From contig JADHVN010000024.1 in the NCBI GenBank assembly GCA_016783995.1, positions 1 through 14,521 on the forward strand: a DNA stretch of 14,521 nt, read 5' to 3'. Positions 1 through 8,580 of this stretch are shown here, one piece after another. The position numbers and the translations under genes are program-made. The notes under the pieces were generated by a model that worked only from the letters and a program-made list of their open reading frames with translations, was not told the DNA's origin and did not search any database. Each line of letters begins with the position of its first letter. Position 1 is the first letter of the stretch. Source of the DNA: Actinomycetota bacterium. Its GTDB lineage: Bacteria; Actinomycetota; Humimicrobiia; Humimicrobiales; Humimicrobiaceae.

Positions 1-184
1 ACAAAGATTAAGGCATTTTTCTGCTTTTTGAATAGTTTCTATGTTCGAATAAATACGATATTTAAAAGACTTTTTCATATTTTTGATTGTGCCTCTATAT
101 ATTTTTGGATTGTCTTATTTGATAGTATATTATATATCAGCAATCTTTACCAAGCTATTTTTGAGAAAAATCTTTGCCATTCAT
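1..184 (-). pseudogene. Possible decayed coding fragment downstream of ruvB
   Basis: No intact gene is visible in the 232 bases beyond ruvB. On the minus strand, protein-like stretches follow one another in three different frames. The first is MNGKDFSQK from 184, stopping at 155-157. The second is SLVKIADI, in the frame of an ATG at 180 that stops at 130-132. The third is IYNILSNKTIQKYIEAQSK, stopping at 75-77, with open sequence in the same frame continuing to base 1. Read together with two single-base shifts and one stop read through, they give a continuous peptide (…SLVKIAD-IYNILSNKTIQKYI…) that looks like a helix-turn-helix. I do not recognise the family. A frameshifted remnant of a DNA-binding or transposase-like gene is possible. 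Chance open sequence in AT-rich DNA is the main alternative. Confidence 0.25.
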
Positions 185-232
185 CTCCACGATTAAAATC
201 AGAGGCTTTCTTGCAAGTTTTTTAGTAAATAG

Positions 233-1282
233 TTAAAAGAGCTTGGGTTCATTTTCTTTTTTTACTCCCAGATATTTAAATGCTAGATTGGTAGCTACCC
301 TGCCCTTTGAAGTTCTTTTTATAAATCCAAGCTGTATTAAATATGGTTCATAAACATCTTCAATAGTATCCACTTCTTCCCCTATTGATGCTGCTATAGT
401 ACCGACACCCACTGGTCCCCCCTCGAACTTTGTAACCAGGATACTCAATATTTTCTTATCAACCACATCTAAACCCAGCTTATCTATATCAAGTTTGCCA
501 AGAGATTTTTCGGCTATCTGGTCGTCTATTACACTATCGCTGTACATTAGAGCATAATCCCTTACTCTCCGGAGCAGTCTATTAGCAATCCTTGGTGTTC
601 CCCTGCTCCTGCCTGCAATAACTTCGGCACCTTTTTCAGTTATCTCTATATCAAATATATCAGCTGATCTTCTAATAATCCTGACAATACTCTTTTTATC
701 ATAATAATCCAGCCTTAAATTTACTCCAAATCTATCCCGCAGCGGTGGAGCTACCAGCCCAATTCTGGTAGTAGCACCAATAATAGTAAAAGGCGCGATG
801 TCAATTCTAATTGACTTTGCAGAAGGACCCTTTCCTATTATTATGTCCAGTTTATAGTCTTCCATAGCCGGGTATAGAATTTCTTCCACACTTCTGTTCA
901 ACCTATGAATCTCATCTACAAATAAAACATCAAAATTCTCTAAATTAGTCAATATAGCAGCCAGATCTCCTGCTCTTTCAATAGCCGGGCCGGAAGTAAT
1001 CCTAAAACCAACCCCTAATTCATTTGCAATTATTTCTGCAAGACATGTTTTCCCCAGACCGGGTGGACCAGATAGGATCACATGATCCAGTGGTTCTTTT
1101 CTTTTTCTGGCAGATTTAATAAATATTAGAAGGTTTTCTATTATCTTTTCCTGACCTATAAATTCAGATATAAATCTGGGACGCAGACTCTTGTCCAGCT
1201 CAGTATCTACCTTTATATGTTTGGGATTTACATCATTATTTTCTTCATCATTGTTTGTCATTTTACCTTTTTCACCCACCAT
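233..1282 (-). CDS. ruvB: RuvB, Holliday junction branch migration ATPase
   Basis: RuvB is the AAA+ motor that forms hexameric rings on DNA flanking a RuvA-bound Holliday junction and drives branch migration in recombinational repair. The 349-residue length is normal. Visible motifs are Walker A GPPGLGKT (72-79), Walker B VDEIH (122-126), sensor 1 GATTR (169-173), the arginine-finger segment LRDRFG (181-186), and the C-terminal winged helix with GGPVGV (288-293) and YEPYLIQ (311-317). The first 25 or so residues are a charged extension (Asn/Asp/Glu-rich) before the conserved core begins near [12 protein letters not shown]. The ATG at 1282 is preceded by AAGGAG (1295-1300) inside the end of ruvA, which supports this start over Met8. 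It is the last gene of the minus-strand operon, five bases after ruvA. I see no convincing terminator after it. Confidence 0.98.
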   Translation of the reverse strand: MVGEKGKMTNNDEENNDVNPKHIKVDTELDKSLRPRFISEFIGQEKIIENLLIFIKSARKRKEPLDHVILSGPPGLGKTCLAEIIANELGVGFRITSGPAIERAGDLAAILTNLENFDVLFVDEIHRLNRSVEEILYPAMEDYKLDIIIGKGPSAKSIRIDIAPFTIIGATTRIGLVAPPLRDRFGVNLRLDYYDKKSIVRIIRRSADIFDIEITEKGAEVIAGRSRGTPRIANRLLRRVRDYALMYSDSVIDDQIAEKSLGKLDIDKLGLDVVDKKILSILVTKFEGGPVGVGTIAASIGEEVDTIEDVYEPYLIQLGFIKRTSKGRVATNLAFKYLGVKKENEPKLF

Positions 1283-1287
1283 TTTAA

Positions 1288-1878
1288 TTAAATCTCCTTA
1301 AGAGCTATTTTTAGGATATGCTCAATTTTTTCTTTCTTGATAACGTCAATACTTAATTTTGATATGGCTTTACTTATCTCTCTTGAATCGTAGCCCAGGG
1401 TCTTTAAAGCCTGTTCAACTTCATATATTTTTTCATTTTCCGCTAAACCTGCAAGCGCTGCTCTTTCCACTTTATATTCTTCCAGTTTATCTTTAAGTTC
1501 CAGAATCATTCTTTCAGCAAGTTTGAGGCCAATTCCGGGAATTCTTCTTAGCAGGTCAACTTCCCTGTTTGCAATTATTCTTTTAAGCTCCTGTCCGCTA
1601 TAAATGGATAGAGAACTTAACGCTATTTTTATTGATATTCCTGAAACTCCTAGGAGCTTCAGAAAAAAATCTTTATCGTCGGTATCCAGAAAACCCACCA
1701 ATTTTAATTCATCTTCTCTCACATGGGTATATATATCAAGTTCTACTTCCGAACCCTTTTCTGGTATCTTTTCAAAAGTCCTGCTTGAAATCAATACTTC
1801 AAATCCTATTCCCCCGGCTTGCACTATAATGCTTGAGGGTGACTTTTTAATTATTTTTCCAAATATTTTTGCAATCAT
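1288..1878 (-). CDS. ruvA: RuvA, Holliday junction DNA-binding subunit
   Basis: RuvA is the tetrameric junction-recognition protein that holds four-way DNA in a square-planar form and loads RuvB. The protein has 196 residues, close to the usual 190-205. Residues 1-62 form the OB-fold domain, including the acidic pin EDE in REDEL (54-58), equivalent to Glu55/Asp56 of E. coli. Two helix-hairpin-helix motifs follow: LLGVSGIS (75-82) and [12 protein letters not shown] (112-123). The C-terminal three-helix RuvB-binding domain is at about 150-196 ([12 protein letters not shown]), after a short flexible linker (140-150). The start at 1878 lies 15 bases after ruvC and has only a weak purine-rich ribosome binding site, so translation may depend on ruvC. 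The family assignment is secure. Confidence 0.97.
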   Translation of the reverse strand: MIAKIFGKIIKKSPSSIIVQAGGIGFEVLISSRTFEKIPEKGSEVELDIYTHVREDELKLVGFLDTDDKDFFLKLLGVSGISIKIALSSLSIYSGQELKRIIANREVDLLRRIPGIGLKLAERMILELKDKLEEYKVERAALAGLAENEKIYEVEQALKTLGYDSREISKAISKLSIDVIKKEKIEHILKIALKEI

Positions 1879-1893
1879 AGCCAGCCATCTGAA

Positions 1894-2412
1894 TTATTTA
1901 AAAGTTTTAACCTTATCTTGAAACTTTTTATTATTAGCATGACATACAGATATCGCCATTGCATCCCAGGCATCATCTTTTTTAGGGAAAAAGTTATCCT
2001 TAACTTTAAGTATTATTCTTAACATATATTTGATTTGTTTCTTAGTTGCTTTTCCATATCCAACAATAGCCTGTTTTACCTGTAAGGGAGTATATTCGTA
2101 TATCTTCAAGTTGTTAATACTTCCAGCCAGTATTGATACTCCCCTTGCCTGACCTACATCCATAGCAGTTTTTACATTCATGCTAAAAAAGATTTCTTCA
2201 ATAACCATGCAGTCAGGATAGTACTTTTTAATTAACTGGTTAATCCTTGTATAAATCTCTTCTAATCTTTCACAAATGGGTTTGTTCTTTTTTGTAACGA
2301 TGCAATCGCAAAATACGGGATAGTATTCTCCTTTTTCTACATCCAATATGCTTACCCCTGTAGTTTCCAATCCGGGATCTATCCCCAGTATTCTTATTCT
2401 ATCAGTTGTCAT
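1894..2412 (-). CDS. ruvC: RuvC, Holliday junction resolvase
   Basis: RuvC is the dimeric, Mg2+-dependent endonuclease that cuts the junction symmetrically after RuvAB migration. It has an RNase H-like fold. The protein has 172 residues, the usual length. All four catalytic acids are visible: Asp12 in GIDPG, Glu72 in IEEIFF, and Asp147 and Asp150 in KKDDAWDAMAISVCH. The segment QARGVSILA (88-96) is also typical. The ATG at 2412 has no clear Shine-Dalgarno sequence (upstream is AT-rich) and sits 10 bases after yebC, so coupling to yebC translation is likely. It is encoded together with RuvA and RuvB, giving the complete RuvABC resolvasome in one operon. Confidence 0.97.
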   Translation of the reverse strand: MTTDRIRILGIDPGLETTGVSILDVEKGEYYPVFCDCIVTKKNKPICERLEEIYTRINQLIKKYYPDCMVIEEIFFSMNVKTAMDVGQARGVSILAGSINNLKIYEYTPLQVKQAIVGYGKATKKQIKYMLRIILKVKDNFFPKKDDAWDAMAISVCHANNKKFQDKVKTFK

Positions 2413-2422
2413 TTTTAATTAT

Positions 2423-3172
2423 CTATATTTCACTCAATATCTCATCGGATATTTCCAGGTTCGAATTTACATTCTGGACATCGTCATGTTCATCCAATGC
2501 ATTAATTAGTTTTAATGCTTTAACACTTTCCTCTTTTGATAATTTTATGGCAGATTTTGGTATAAGTCCTATTTCGCTTGATTTTATTTTTATATTATTT
2601 TTTTCAAGAGCTTCCTTGACATTTATAAATTCCGTAGGAGGAACTTTAATTTCATATACATCATAATCTTCATCAATATCTTCTGCTCCAATATCAATCA
2701 CATTAAGCATAAATTCTTCTTCATCCTTTATTTCACTTTTCTCTACTATTATTACACCTTTCATCTCAAACTGCCAGCTAACACTCCCGCTCTCACCCAG
2801 GGTTCCGTTATATCTACCCAAAATGTTTCTTATGTCCGAAGCAGTTCTATTTCTGTTTTCGGTCATCACTTCTATTATTATAGCTATGCCCCCGGGACCA
2901 TATCCTTCGTACAGGATGCTCTCATAATTTTCTCCTTCTATCTCGCCGGTTCCTCTTTTAATTGCTCTCTCTATATTATTCTGGGGCATATTATATTCCT
3001 TGGCCTTGGCAATTGCATTGGCAAGAGCCATATTATCCCTCGGATCGCCTCCCCCTCCGTCTTTTACCGCTACAATTATATTCCTGCTTAGTTTCCCAAA
3101 TATATTTCCTCGTTTTGCATCCTCTTTTGCCTTTTTATGCTTAATTGAATGCCATTTTGAATGCCCGGACAT
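2423..3172 (-). CDS. yebC: YebC/TACO1 family protein
   Basis: This is a conserved cytoplasmic protein of the YebC/TACO1/PmpR family. Members have been described as DNA-binding regulators and, more recently, as ribosome-associated factors that help translate difficult sequences such as proline runs. Which role applies here cannot be read from sequence. The 249 residues match the family. The N-terminus is diagnostic (MSGHSKWHSIKHKKAKED, then RGNIFGKLSR to residue 30). Other signature segments are YEGYGPGG (88-95), TENRNRT (104-110) and the GSVSWQF strand (129-135). The start is fixed by AAAGGAG, which lies in the last codons of pdxT. The pdxT stop and this ATG are separated by one base. The position directly before ruvC is the classic yebC-ruvC linkage. 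Confidence 0.95.
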   Translation of the reverse strand: MSGHSKWHSIKHKKAKEDAKRGNIFGKLSRNIIVAVKDGGGGDPRDNMALANAIAKAKEYNMPQNNIERAIKRGTGEIEGENYESILYEGYGPGGIAIIIEVMTENRNRTASDIRNILGRYNGTLGESGSVSWQFEMKGVIIVEKSEIKDEEEFMLNVIDIGAEDIDEDYDVYEIKVPPTEFINVKEALEKNNIKIKSSEIGLIPKSAIKLSKEESVKALKLINALDEHDDVQNVNSNLEISDEILSEI

Positions 3173-3173
3173 A

Positions 3174-3770
3174 TCAATTATCTCCTTTAATATTTTTAAT
3201 TATATTTATAAAATACTGGTGTATTCTTAAGTCACGAGTCAACTCGGGATGAAAAGTGCTTGCCATTACATTATTATCTCTCACCAATACAATATCCTCT
3301 TTAAACTTTCCCAGAATCCTGACCTTTTTTCCAACATTTAATATTTTTGGTGCCCTTATAAAAATAGATTTAAATTTACCGTCATTCTGATTGTTATCAA
3401 GGCGGATATCCAGCAATTCCTCAAAACTTTCAATCTGCCTTCCATAAGCATTTCTTTGTACATCAATATCTATATAACCAAGACCTCTGCCTTCTCCTTC
3501 AATATTCTTTGCAAGCAAAATCAAGCCTGCGCAGGTCCCGAATATAGGATTTTTATCCCTGTAAAATTTATCAAGGCTTTCTTTAAATTTATATTTTTCC
3601 AGTAATTTATTTATAGTAGTACTCTCACCGCCAGGAATAATTAGTCCATCAATATCTTTAAACTGTTCCGGAAATTTTACTTCTGCTGCAGAAATCCCGC
3701 ACTCTTTTAATCTGCTTATGTGCTCTTTGAATGCCCCTTGAAGTGAAAGTACACCTACTTTAATACTCAT
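3174..3770 (-). CDS. pdxT: PdxT, glutaminase subunit of PLP synthase
   Basis: PdxT is a class I glutamine amidotransferase. It hydrolyses glutamine and channels ammonia to PdxS for pyridoxal 5'-phosphate synthesis by the DXP-independent route. The protein has 198 residues, the normal length. The catalytic triad is visible: Cys80 in GTCAGLILLA, and His174 and Glu176 in FHPELT. The substrate-binding PGGEST loop is at 46-51, and the N-terminus VGVLSLQGAF is typical. The ATG at 3770 follows a TGGAGC ribosome binding site and lies ten bases after the pdxS stop. It works as the partner of the adjacent pdxS product in a 12+12 subunit complex in characterised species. Confidence 0.97.
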   Translation of the reverse strand: MSIKVGVLSLQGAFKEHISRLKECGISAAEVKFPEQFKDIDGLIIPGGESTTINKLLEKYKFKESLDKFYRDKNPIFGTCAGLILLAKNIEGEGRGLGYIDIDVQRNAYGRQIESFEELLDIRLDNNQNDGKFKSIFIRAPKILNVGKKVRILGKFKEDIVLVRDNNVMASTFHPELTRDLRIHQYFINIIKNIKGDN

Positions 3771-3780
3771 TGCTCCAGTC

Positions 3781-4662
3781 TTACCACCCTCTGTTGGAGA
3801 TTATTTTCTCTTTTGTAAGTTCTGATACAGCAATTCCGCTCATTGGACTTCCCAGACCCCTGGAAACTTTTGCCAAAACCTCAGGATTATTATAATGAGT
3901 TGTTGCTTCAACAATAGCACAAGCCATTTTTAATGGATTTTCAGATTTGAAAATACCGGAACCTACAAATATACCCTCAGCACCAAGCTGCATTATCATA
4001 GCGGCATCAGCAGGAGTAGATATTCCACCAGCCGAGAAATTAACTACCGGTAATTTTTTATTCTTATACACATATAGTATCAAGTCATAAGGAGCACCTA
4101 ATTCTTTAGCAACAGTCATCAGTTCTTCTTTTGGCAGTGAAGAAATTCTTACTACCTCATCTTTTATGCTTCTCATATGTTTTACCGCTTCTATAACATC
4201 TCCGGTACCAGCTTCTCCTTTAGTTCTGATCATCGCAGCGCCTTCACCTATTCTTCTTAAAGCTTCTCCCAGATTTATGGCGCCGCATACAAATGGAACT
4301 TTAAAATCCCATTTATTTATATGATATTTTTCATCTGCCGGAGTCAGGACTTCACTTTCATCAATATAATCAATTCCTATGGCTTCAAGTATTTGTGCTT
4401 CTGCAAAATGCCCTATTCTTACTTTTGCCATAACCGGAATAGAAACAGTATCCATTATTTTTAATATAATTTCAGGATCGGTCATTCTGGCTACACCTCC
4501 TGTTGCTCTTATATCAGCAGGTATCCTCTCCAGGGCCATTACTGATACTGCCCCTGCTTCCTCTGCAATTTTAGCCTGCTCGGGGGAGGTTACATCCATT
4601 ATTACTCCACCTTTAAGCATCTGAGCAAGCCCGGCTTTTACCTTTAACGTTCCTTTCTCCAT
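3781..4662 (-). CDS. pdxS: PdxS, PLP synthase catalytic subunit
   Basis: PdxS condenses ribose 5-phosphate, glyceraldehyde 3-phosphate and ammonia into pyridoxal 5'-phosphate, the vitamin B6 coenzyme. The protein is a (beta/alpha)8 barrel of 293 residues, the standard size. Asp23 (VIMDV), Lys80 ([10 protein letters not shown]) and Lys148 (RTKGEAGTG) match the catalytic residues known from Bacillus. Phosphate-binding glycine loops are at GEAGTGD (149-155) and FVGSGIF (232-238). The start has one of the best ribosome binding sites in the window, GGAGGTG, eight bases before ATG, which suggests high expression within the operon. I found no riboswitch or MocR-type regulator gene next to it, so regulation is unknown. 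Confidence 0.98.
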   Translation of the reverse strand: MEKGTLKVKAGLAQMLKGGVIMDVTSPEQAKIAEEAGAVSVMALERIPADIRATGGVARMTDPEIILKIMDTVSIPVMAKVRIGHFAEAQILEAIGIDYIDESEVLTPADEKYHINKWDFKVPFVCGAINLGEALRRIGEGAAMIRTKGEAGTGDVIEAVKHMRSIKDEVVRISSLPKEELMTVAKELGAPYDLILYVYKNKKLPVVNFSAGGISTPADAAMIMQLGAEGIFVGSGIFKSENPLKMACAIVEATTHYNNPEVLAKVSRGLGSPMSGIAVSELTKEKIISNRGW

Positions 4663-4681
4663 CTTGTTAAAACACCTCCAA

Positions 4682-5626
4682 TTATTTTATTCCCACTCCT
4701 AAAGACATATTTTCAAGCCTCCTGATTCTTTCTTCTGTAGGAGGGTGCGTATTAAACAAACTTTTAAACATAACCTTAGATTTCTCACCAATTGGATTGG
4801 CAATAAATAAATGTGCAGTTGCGCTACTGGCAGTTTTTACTTCACTATGCATACTGATTTTTTTAAGTGCATTTGCCAGCCCAGCAGGATACCTGGAGAT
4901 TAAAGCTCCTGTTGAATCTGCCAGGAATTCCCTATTCCTGCTTATAGCAAGTCTTATTAAAGTAGCAATTATAGGAGACAATAATATAAGCAATATTCCT
5001 ACTATTATCAAAACTAAAGATAATATTCCACCGCCTGAGCCTTTTGATGACCTTCTCCTGCTCCCGCCTCCGAATATAAGGGACCTAAATATAATATTAC
5101 TTATTATAGTAATCATTCCCACCATAACAACAACTATCGTTCCCAGTAGAATATCATAATTTTTTATATGAGATAATTCGTGCGAGATAACTCCTTTTAA
5201 TTCTTCATCATTAAGATTATCAAGTAGACCCTGAGTAAAGACTATTACTCCTTTTTGGGGATTTCGCCCGGTTGCAAATGCATTCATACCTTTATCGCCT
5301 ATTACATAAATTTTAGGTATAGGCAGTCCAGCAGCTATTGACAGCCCCTCTACCATATAATAGACTCTCGGATTCTCTTCTCTGGATATAGGTCTGGCCC
5401 CGGTCAGGCTCAGTACAATTCTATCGCTATAATAATAACTTGAAAAACTCATAATAACTGCCAATATAAGTGCAAATATCATAAGTATTATCGAATAGTT
5501 ATTACTAACGCCATAACGCCAGTCAAGATAATAGCCAATGGCAAATCCTACCAGAGTTATAAATACAACAAACCCAATTATTATAAATACGGTTTTTGCC
5601 CTGTTGCTGGCAATTTGTTCATACAT
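4682..5626 (-). CDS. htpX: HtpX-like membrane zinc metalloprotease (M48)
   Basis: HtpX-type proteases are integral membrane enzymes of peptidase family M48 that degrade misfolded membrane proteins with a cytoplasmic active site. The protein has 314 residues. Hydrophobic segments are at about 12-32 and 46-66, then at 161-182 and 203-224. The zinc motif HELSH is at 149-153, with the third-ligand region NREFLAD (231-237, Glu233). A loop rich in Arg, Ser and Gly (187-200, [15 protein letters not shown]) links the last two membrane segments. The ATG at 5626 follows AAGGTG at a long but usable spacing. It lies 40 bases after lemA; lemA-htpX pairs recur in many bacteria, suggesting a joint envelope role. 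The general M48 assignment is firm; the specific substrates are unknown. Confidence 0.93.
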   Translation of the reverse strand: MYEQIASNRAKTVFIIIGFVVFITLVGFAIGYYLDWRYGVSNNYSIILMIFALILAVIMSFSSYYYSDRIVLSLTGARPISREENPRVYYMVEGLSIAAGLPIPKIYVIGDKGMNAFATGRNPQKGVIVFTQGLLDNLNDEELKGVISHELSHIKNYDILLGTIVVVMVGMITIISNIIFRSLIFGGGSRRRSSKGSGGGILSLVLIIVGILLILLSPIIATLIRLAISRNREFLADSTGALISRYPAGLANALKKISMHSEVKTASSATAHLFIANPIGEKSKVMFKSLFNTHPPTEERIRRLENMSLGVGIK

Positions 5627-5666
5627 TACTCAATCACACCTTTTTTTATAGAAAAATCACCTGTTA

Positions 5667-6236
5667 TTAAAACTTTACTTTAACCGGCTCTCTGGCTGAA
5701 ACTTCTTCTATTTCAAAATAATCTCTTGACATGAAATTAAACATTCTCGCAAATATATTTCCAGGAAATGTTTGTATTCTGGTATTAAATTTCATAACCA
5801 TATCATTGTAAAATTGTCTTGCATAAGCAATATTACTTTCAATGCCATTAAGCTGTTCCATTAATCTTAAAAAATGCTGGTCCGCTTTAAGGTTAGGATA
5901 ATTTTCAGACAACGCAAATAACGACTTTAAGGTACCTGTTATCATATTTTCGGCTTTTGCCTGCTCTTTTACTGTTTTTGCGTCAATACCCAGTTTTCTG
6001 GCATTAATAACATTTTGCAGAGTTTCCCTTTCATGTTTGGCATATCCTTTCACTGTCTCCACCAGATTTGGTATTAAATCATATCTTTTCCTGAGCTGTA
6101 CATCAATCTGATGCCATGAATTGTCAACTTTATTTCTTAAAGATACTATTAAATTATATATACCTATTCCAATAAAAAGCAGTATTATTATTATTCCTGC
6201 AATTATTGCTATAAGAGAAATTACTCCTGTTAACAT
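5667..6236 (-). CDS. lemA: LemA family membrane protein
   Basis: LemA proteins are small membrane-anchored helical proteins of unknown biochemical role, often encoded beside M48 proteases. The protein has 189 residues, the family's usual length. A single N-terminal hydrophobic segment (about 4-30) is followed by a helical domain. It carries the family motifs RKRYDLIPNLVETVKGY (49-65), ENYPNLKA (111-118) and NIAYARQFYND (135-145). By analogy with characterised members the C-terminal domain should be exposed outside the membrane, which is inference. AGGAGGT lies five bases before the ATG at 6236, a strong site that fits a first gene. It begins the eight-gene minus-strand operon. Confidence 0.94.
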   Translation of the reverse strand: MLTGVISLIAIIAGIIIILLFIGIGIYNLIVSLRNKVDNSWHQIDVQLRKRYDLIPNLVETVKGYAKHERETLQNVINARKLGIDAKTVKEQAKAENMITGTLKSLFALSENYPNLKADQHFLRLMEQLNGIESNIAYARQFYNDMVMKFNTRIQTFPGNIFARMFNFMSRDYFEIEEVSAREPVKVKF

Positions 6237-6319
6237 AATGACCTCCTGACTATTTTGTTTTTTTACTATTGAACTTGAGATATTTTACATTTTACTGTAT
6301 TAAAAATAAACAACTTTAG

Positions 6320-6328
6320 ATTATATCA
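6320..6328 (-). promoter_or_regulatory. Extended -10 promoter for lemA operon
   Basis: The minus strand reads TGATATAAT here, a perfect extended -10 element (TGn-TATAAT). It lies about 85 bases upstream of the lemA start. No good -35 hexamer sits at 16-18 bases, which is acceptable for extended -10 promoters. It is the best candidate to drive lemA through ruvB. AT-rich sequence makes chance matches likely, so this is a prediction only. Confidence 0.45.
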
Positions 6329-6435
6329 TATAAATAATTGCAAAAATATAATCCTACTTCACGGCTAATTTCCTGGCTATAGACTGGTCAATATTGTTTT
6401 TTACACAAAAAAATTTTTATGGTATATTTCTCCTA

Positions 6436-6464
6436 TTGCCTTAATTGTATTTAATTGCTATCAA
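6436..6464 (+). promoter_or_regulatory. Possible sigma-70-type promoter for EF-G-like gene
   Basis: TTGCCT (6436-6441) and TATCAA (6459-6464) are separated by 17 bases. Transcription would then start near 6471, leaving a short leader of about 28 bases that includes the G-run. The -10 match is only moderate. If correct, it also rules out translation from the in-frame ATG at 6445. Confidence 0.35.
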
Positions 6465-6478
6465 ACAAAATCTGACGC

Positions 6479-6495
6479 TTTTTTTGGGGGGGGTG
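6479..6495 (+). promoter_or_regulatory. Unusual ribosome binding site: T7 followed by G8
   Basis: Seven T are followed directly by eight G, then TGTTA and the ATG at 6499. The G-run takes the place of a normal GGAGG site, with four to eight bases to the start codon. It decides the start at 6499. Both homopolymers are prone to slippage and to sequencing error. Confidence 0.6.
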
Positions 6496-6498
6496 TTA

Positions 6499-8580
6499 AT
6501 GAACGGTAAAAGTTGTTCTAATAATAAAGTTATCGGTCTTATTTCAGGAAATGGGGCCGGGAAAACCTCACTTGCAGAATGCTTCTTATATAATTCTAAA
6601 ATTACTGATAGGCTGGGAACTATAGATGCGAAAAATACTGTTTCAGATTTCAATCCACTGGAAGCCAAAAAAGGATTTAGTATCAGTTCAAGCATACTTA
6701 ATTACAAATGGAAAGATTCTAATATAAATCTAATAGACTGCCCCGGGTATATGGACTTTATAGGACAGACTCAGGCAGCAATTAAAATAATAGATAGTGC
6801 GCTTTTAGTTGTTGACACAAAATCAGGAGTGCAGGCTCCAACTGAATTGGTCATAGAGCTGCTGGCCAAAAATCCCAAACCGATGTTCTGCATACTTAAT
6901 AAATTAGATCTGGAAAATATAGATTACTTTAAAGTTGTAGAAGATATAAAAAGTGAATATAATTTAAACCTTGTCCCCATAACTATCCCGGTTAATAGCG
7001 GAGAAAATTTCTCTAAAATTGTAGATATACTTCAGAACCAGGAATATGAGTATAAAGATAAAAATTTTATAGGTAATAAGACCTCTGTAGATGAAAACAT
7101 TAAAGATCAAATTGAAAGTCATCATAATGAACTAGTTGAATCTATAGTTGAAACAGATGACGTATTGATCAGTAAATACTTAGAAGGCGAAGAAATTGAC
7201 GATAAGGTAATAAGTGAGGTATTTAAAAAAGCGGTAATAGCCGGAAAGGTAATCCCTGTATTTGCCATATCTTCAGGCAAGAATTTTGGTGTAGATATTT
7301 TAATGGACTATATAAATTCTCTTCTCCCTTCTGCTCTTGATATACCTTCTATTAAGGCAAAGGATTTAAACAAAGATTCTGAAATAGAAATAAAATCTTC
7401 GCCAGATGGTTCGCTGCTTGCATATGTTTTTAAGACCATGGCAGATCCTTACATAGGAAAGTTATCTATTTTTAGAATTTTTTCTGGAATCATTAAGATA
7501 AATGAAAATTACTACATATCCGGTCCAGAAAAAACATATAAATTTACAAATTTATTTAAGCTCCAGGGCAAAAGTCAGAGTGATATAAGCGAAGCTTCAT
7601 GTGGAGATATTGTAGCTGTATCCAAAATTATGGATATTTCAAACGATGATACCATTTCAAGCCAGGATCAGCCATTAAAAATACCTGAAACAGAATATTT
7701 TTCCCCTACCTTGCCCAGAGCAGTTATACCCAGGAGTAAAGGAGATGAAGAGAAAATAAGCAGTGGCCTATCCAAATTAATACAGGAAGACCCCACCATA
7801 AGACAGGAATTAAATCTAGAAGTACATCAAAACATTATCTGGGGTATGGGAGATCTGCATCTTTCAATATCCAGGGATAAATTAAAAGAAAAATTCGATG
7901 TTGATATTGATATACTAATACCAGATGTTGCTTATAAGGAAACAATAAGAAAAGATGCAAAAGCCGAATATAAATATAAAAAACAATCTGGCGGCAGGGG
8001 ACAGTACGGACATGTTTTAATTGAAATCAAACCACTTGGTAGTGGTGGAGGTTTTGAATTTAAAAATAGTATTTTTGGTGGAGCAATTCCTAAAGGCTAT
8101 ATACCAGGAGTGGAAAAAGGTATCAGGGAAGCACTACTAAAAGGAGTTCTTGCCGAATACCCTGTAGTAGATATTAGCGTAAATCTGTATGATGGGTCAT
8201 ATCATACCGTAGACTCGTCTGAGATGGCCTTTAAAATAGCAGCGTCTATGGCTTTTAAAAAAGGAATGCAGGAGGCTTCTCCGGTCATATTAGAACCTAT
8301 TATGGAATTGGAAATTATAGTACCGGAGAAGTATATGGGTGATATAATCGGAGATATAAATGCAAAAAGAGGAAAAATTATTTCAATGACCCAAATTGAA
8401 AATAAAAAACAATTAATAAAAGCTACTGCCCCCCAATCTGAAACTTTCAACTATGCAATTGATCTAACATCTCTTACCCAGGGAAGGGGACGTTTTATTC
8501 AAAAATTTTCACATTATGAAGAATTACCTCCAAATTTAGCCCATAAGATAATAGAAGAAAGGAAAAAGCAAAAGGAATGA
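6499..8580 (+). CDS. EF-G-like translational GTPase (EF-G2 type)
   Basis: This is a 693-residue paralogue of elongation factor G with the full five-domain layout. The GTPase domain is about 1-270, then domains II and III, domain IV with the conserved KQSGGRGQYGHV segment, and domain V ending near 690. Domain IV carries YDGSYHTVDSSE, keeping the histidine at its tip. G-motifs deviate from true EF-G. The P-loop reads S-GNGA-GKT (16-23), with Ser for the first Gly. Switch II reads DCPGY (80-84) instead of DTPGH, so the catalytic His is Tyr. NKLD (134-137) is normal. These changes are typical of the EF-G2-like group; a mycobacterial member is reported to bind nucleotide without ribosome-stimulated GTPase. 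An in-frame ATG at 6445 exists, but the G-rich site before 6499 and alignment of the N-terminus favour 6499. The stop overlaps the next gene. Its cellular role is unknown. Confidence 0.92.
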   Translation: MNGKSCSNNKVIGLISGNGAGKTSLAECFLYNSKITDRLGTIDAKNTVSDFNPLEAKKGFSISSSILNYKWKDSNINLIDCPGYMDFIGQTQAAIKIIDSALLVVDTKSGVQAPTELVIELLAKNPKPMFCILNKLDLENIDYFKVVEDIKSEYNLNLVPITIPVNSGENFSKIVDILQNQEYEYKDKNFIGNKTSVDENIKDQIESHHNELVESIVETDDVLISKYLEGEEIDDKVISEVFKKAVIAGKVIPVFAISSGKNFGVDILMDYINSLLPSALDIPSIKAKDLNKDSEIEIKSSPDGSLLAYVFKTMADPYIGKLSIFRIFSGIIKINENYYISGPEKTYKFTNLFKLQGKSQSDISEASCGDIVAVSKIMDISNDDTISSQDQPLKIPETEYFSPTLPRAVIPRSKGDEEKISSGLSKLIQEDPTIRQELNLEVHQNIIWGMGDLHLSISRDKLKEKFDVDIDILIPDVAYKETIRKDAKAEYKYKKQSGGRGQYGHVLIEIKPLGSGGGFEFKNSIFGGAIPKGYIPGVEKGIREALLKGVLAEYPVVDISVNLYDGSYHTVDSSEMAFKIAASMAFKKGMQEASPVILEPIMELEIIVPEKYMGDIIGDINAKRGKIISMTQIENKKQLIKATAPQSETFNYAIDLTSLTQGRGRFIQKFSHYEELPPNLAHKIIEERKKQKE

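Larger units (their letters stand above)
6237..6498. other. Divergent intergenic region, lemA / EF-G-like gene
   Basis: This AT-rich spacer separates the minus-strand operon from the plus-strand pair. It should hold the promoters for both. No repeat, RNA gene or terminator is evident. Confidence 0.6.

Noticed and set aside
2962..3230. Long open frames antisense to yebC and pdxT
   Set aside because: The minus-strand genes are unmistakable, and the antisense translations are low-complexity and match no family I know.
4663..4681. PLP-related riboswitch or regulator site before pdxS
   Set aside because: The gap is 19 bases and holds only the ribosome binding site.
6445..6498. In-frame upstream ATG that would extend the EF-G-like protein by 18 residues
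   Set aside because: It has no ribosome binding site, overlaps a candidate promoter, and the extension does not look like the family's N-terminus. The G-rich site fits 6499.
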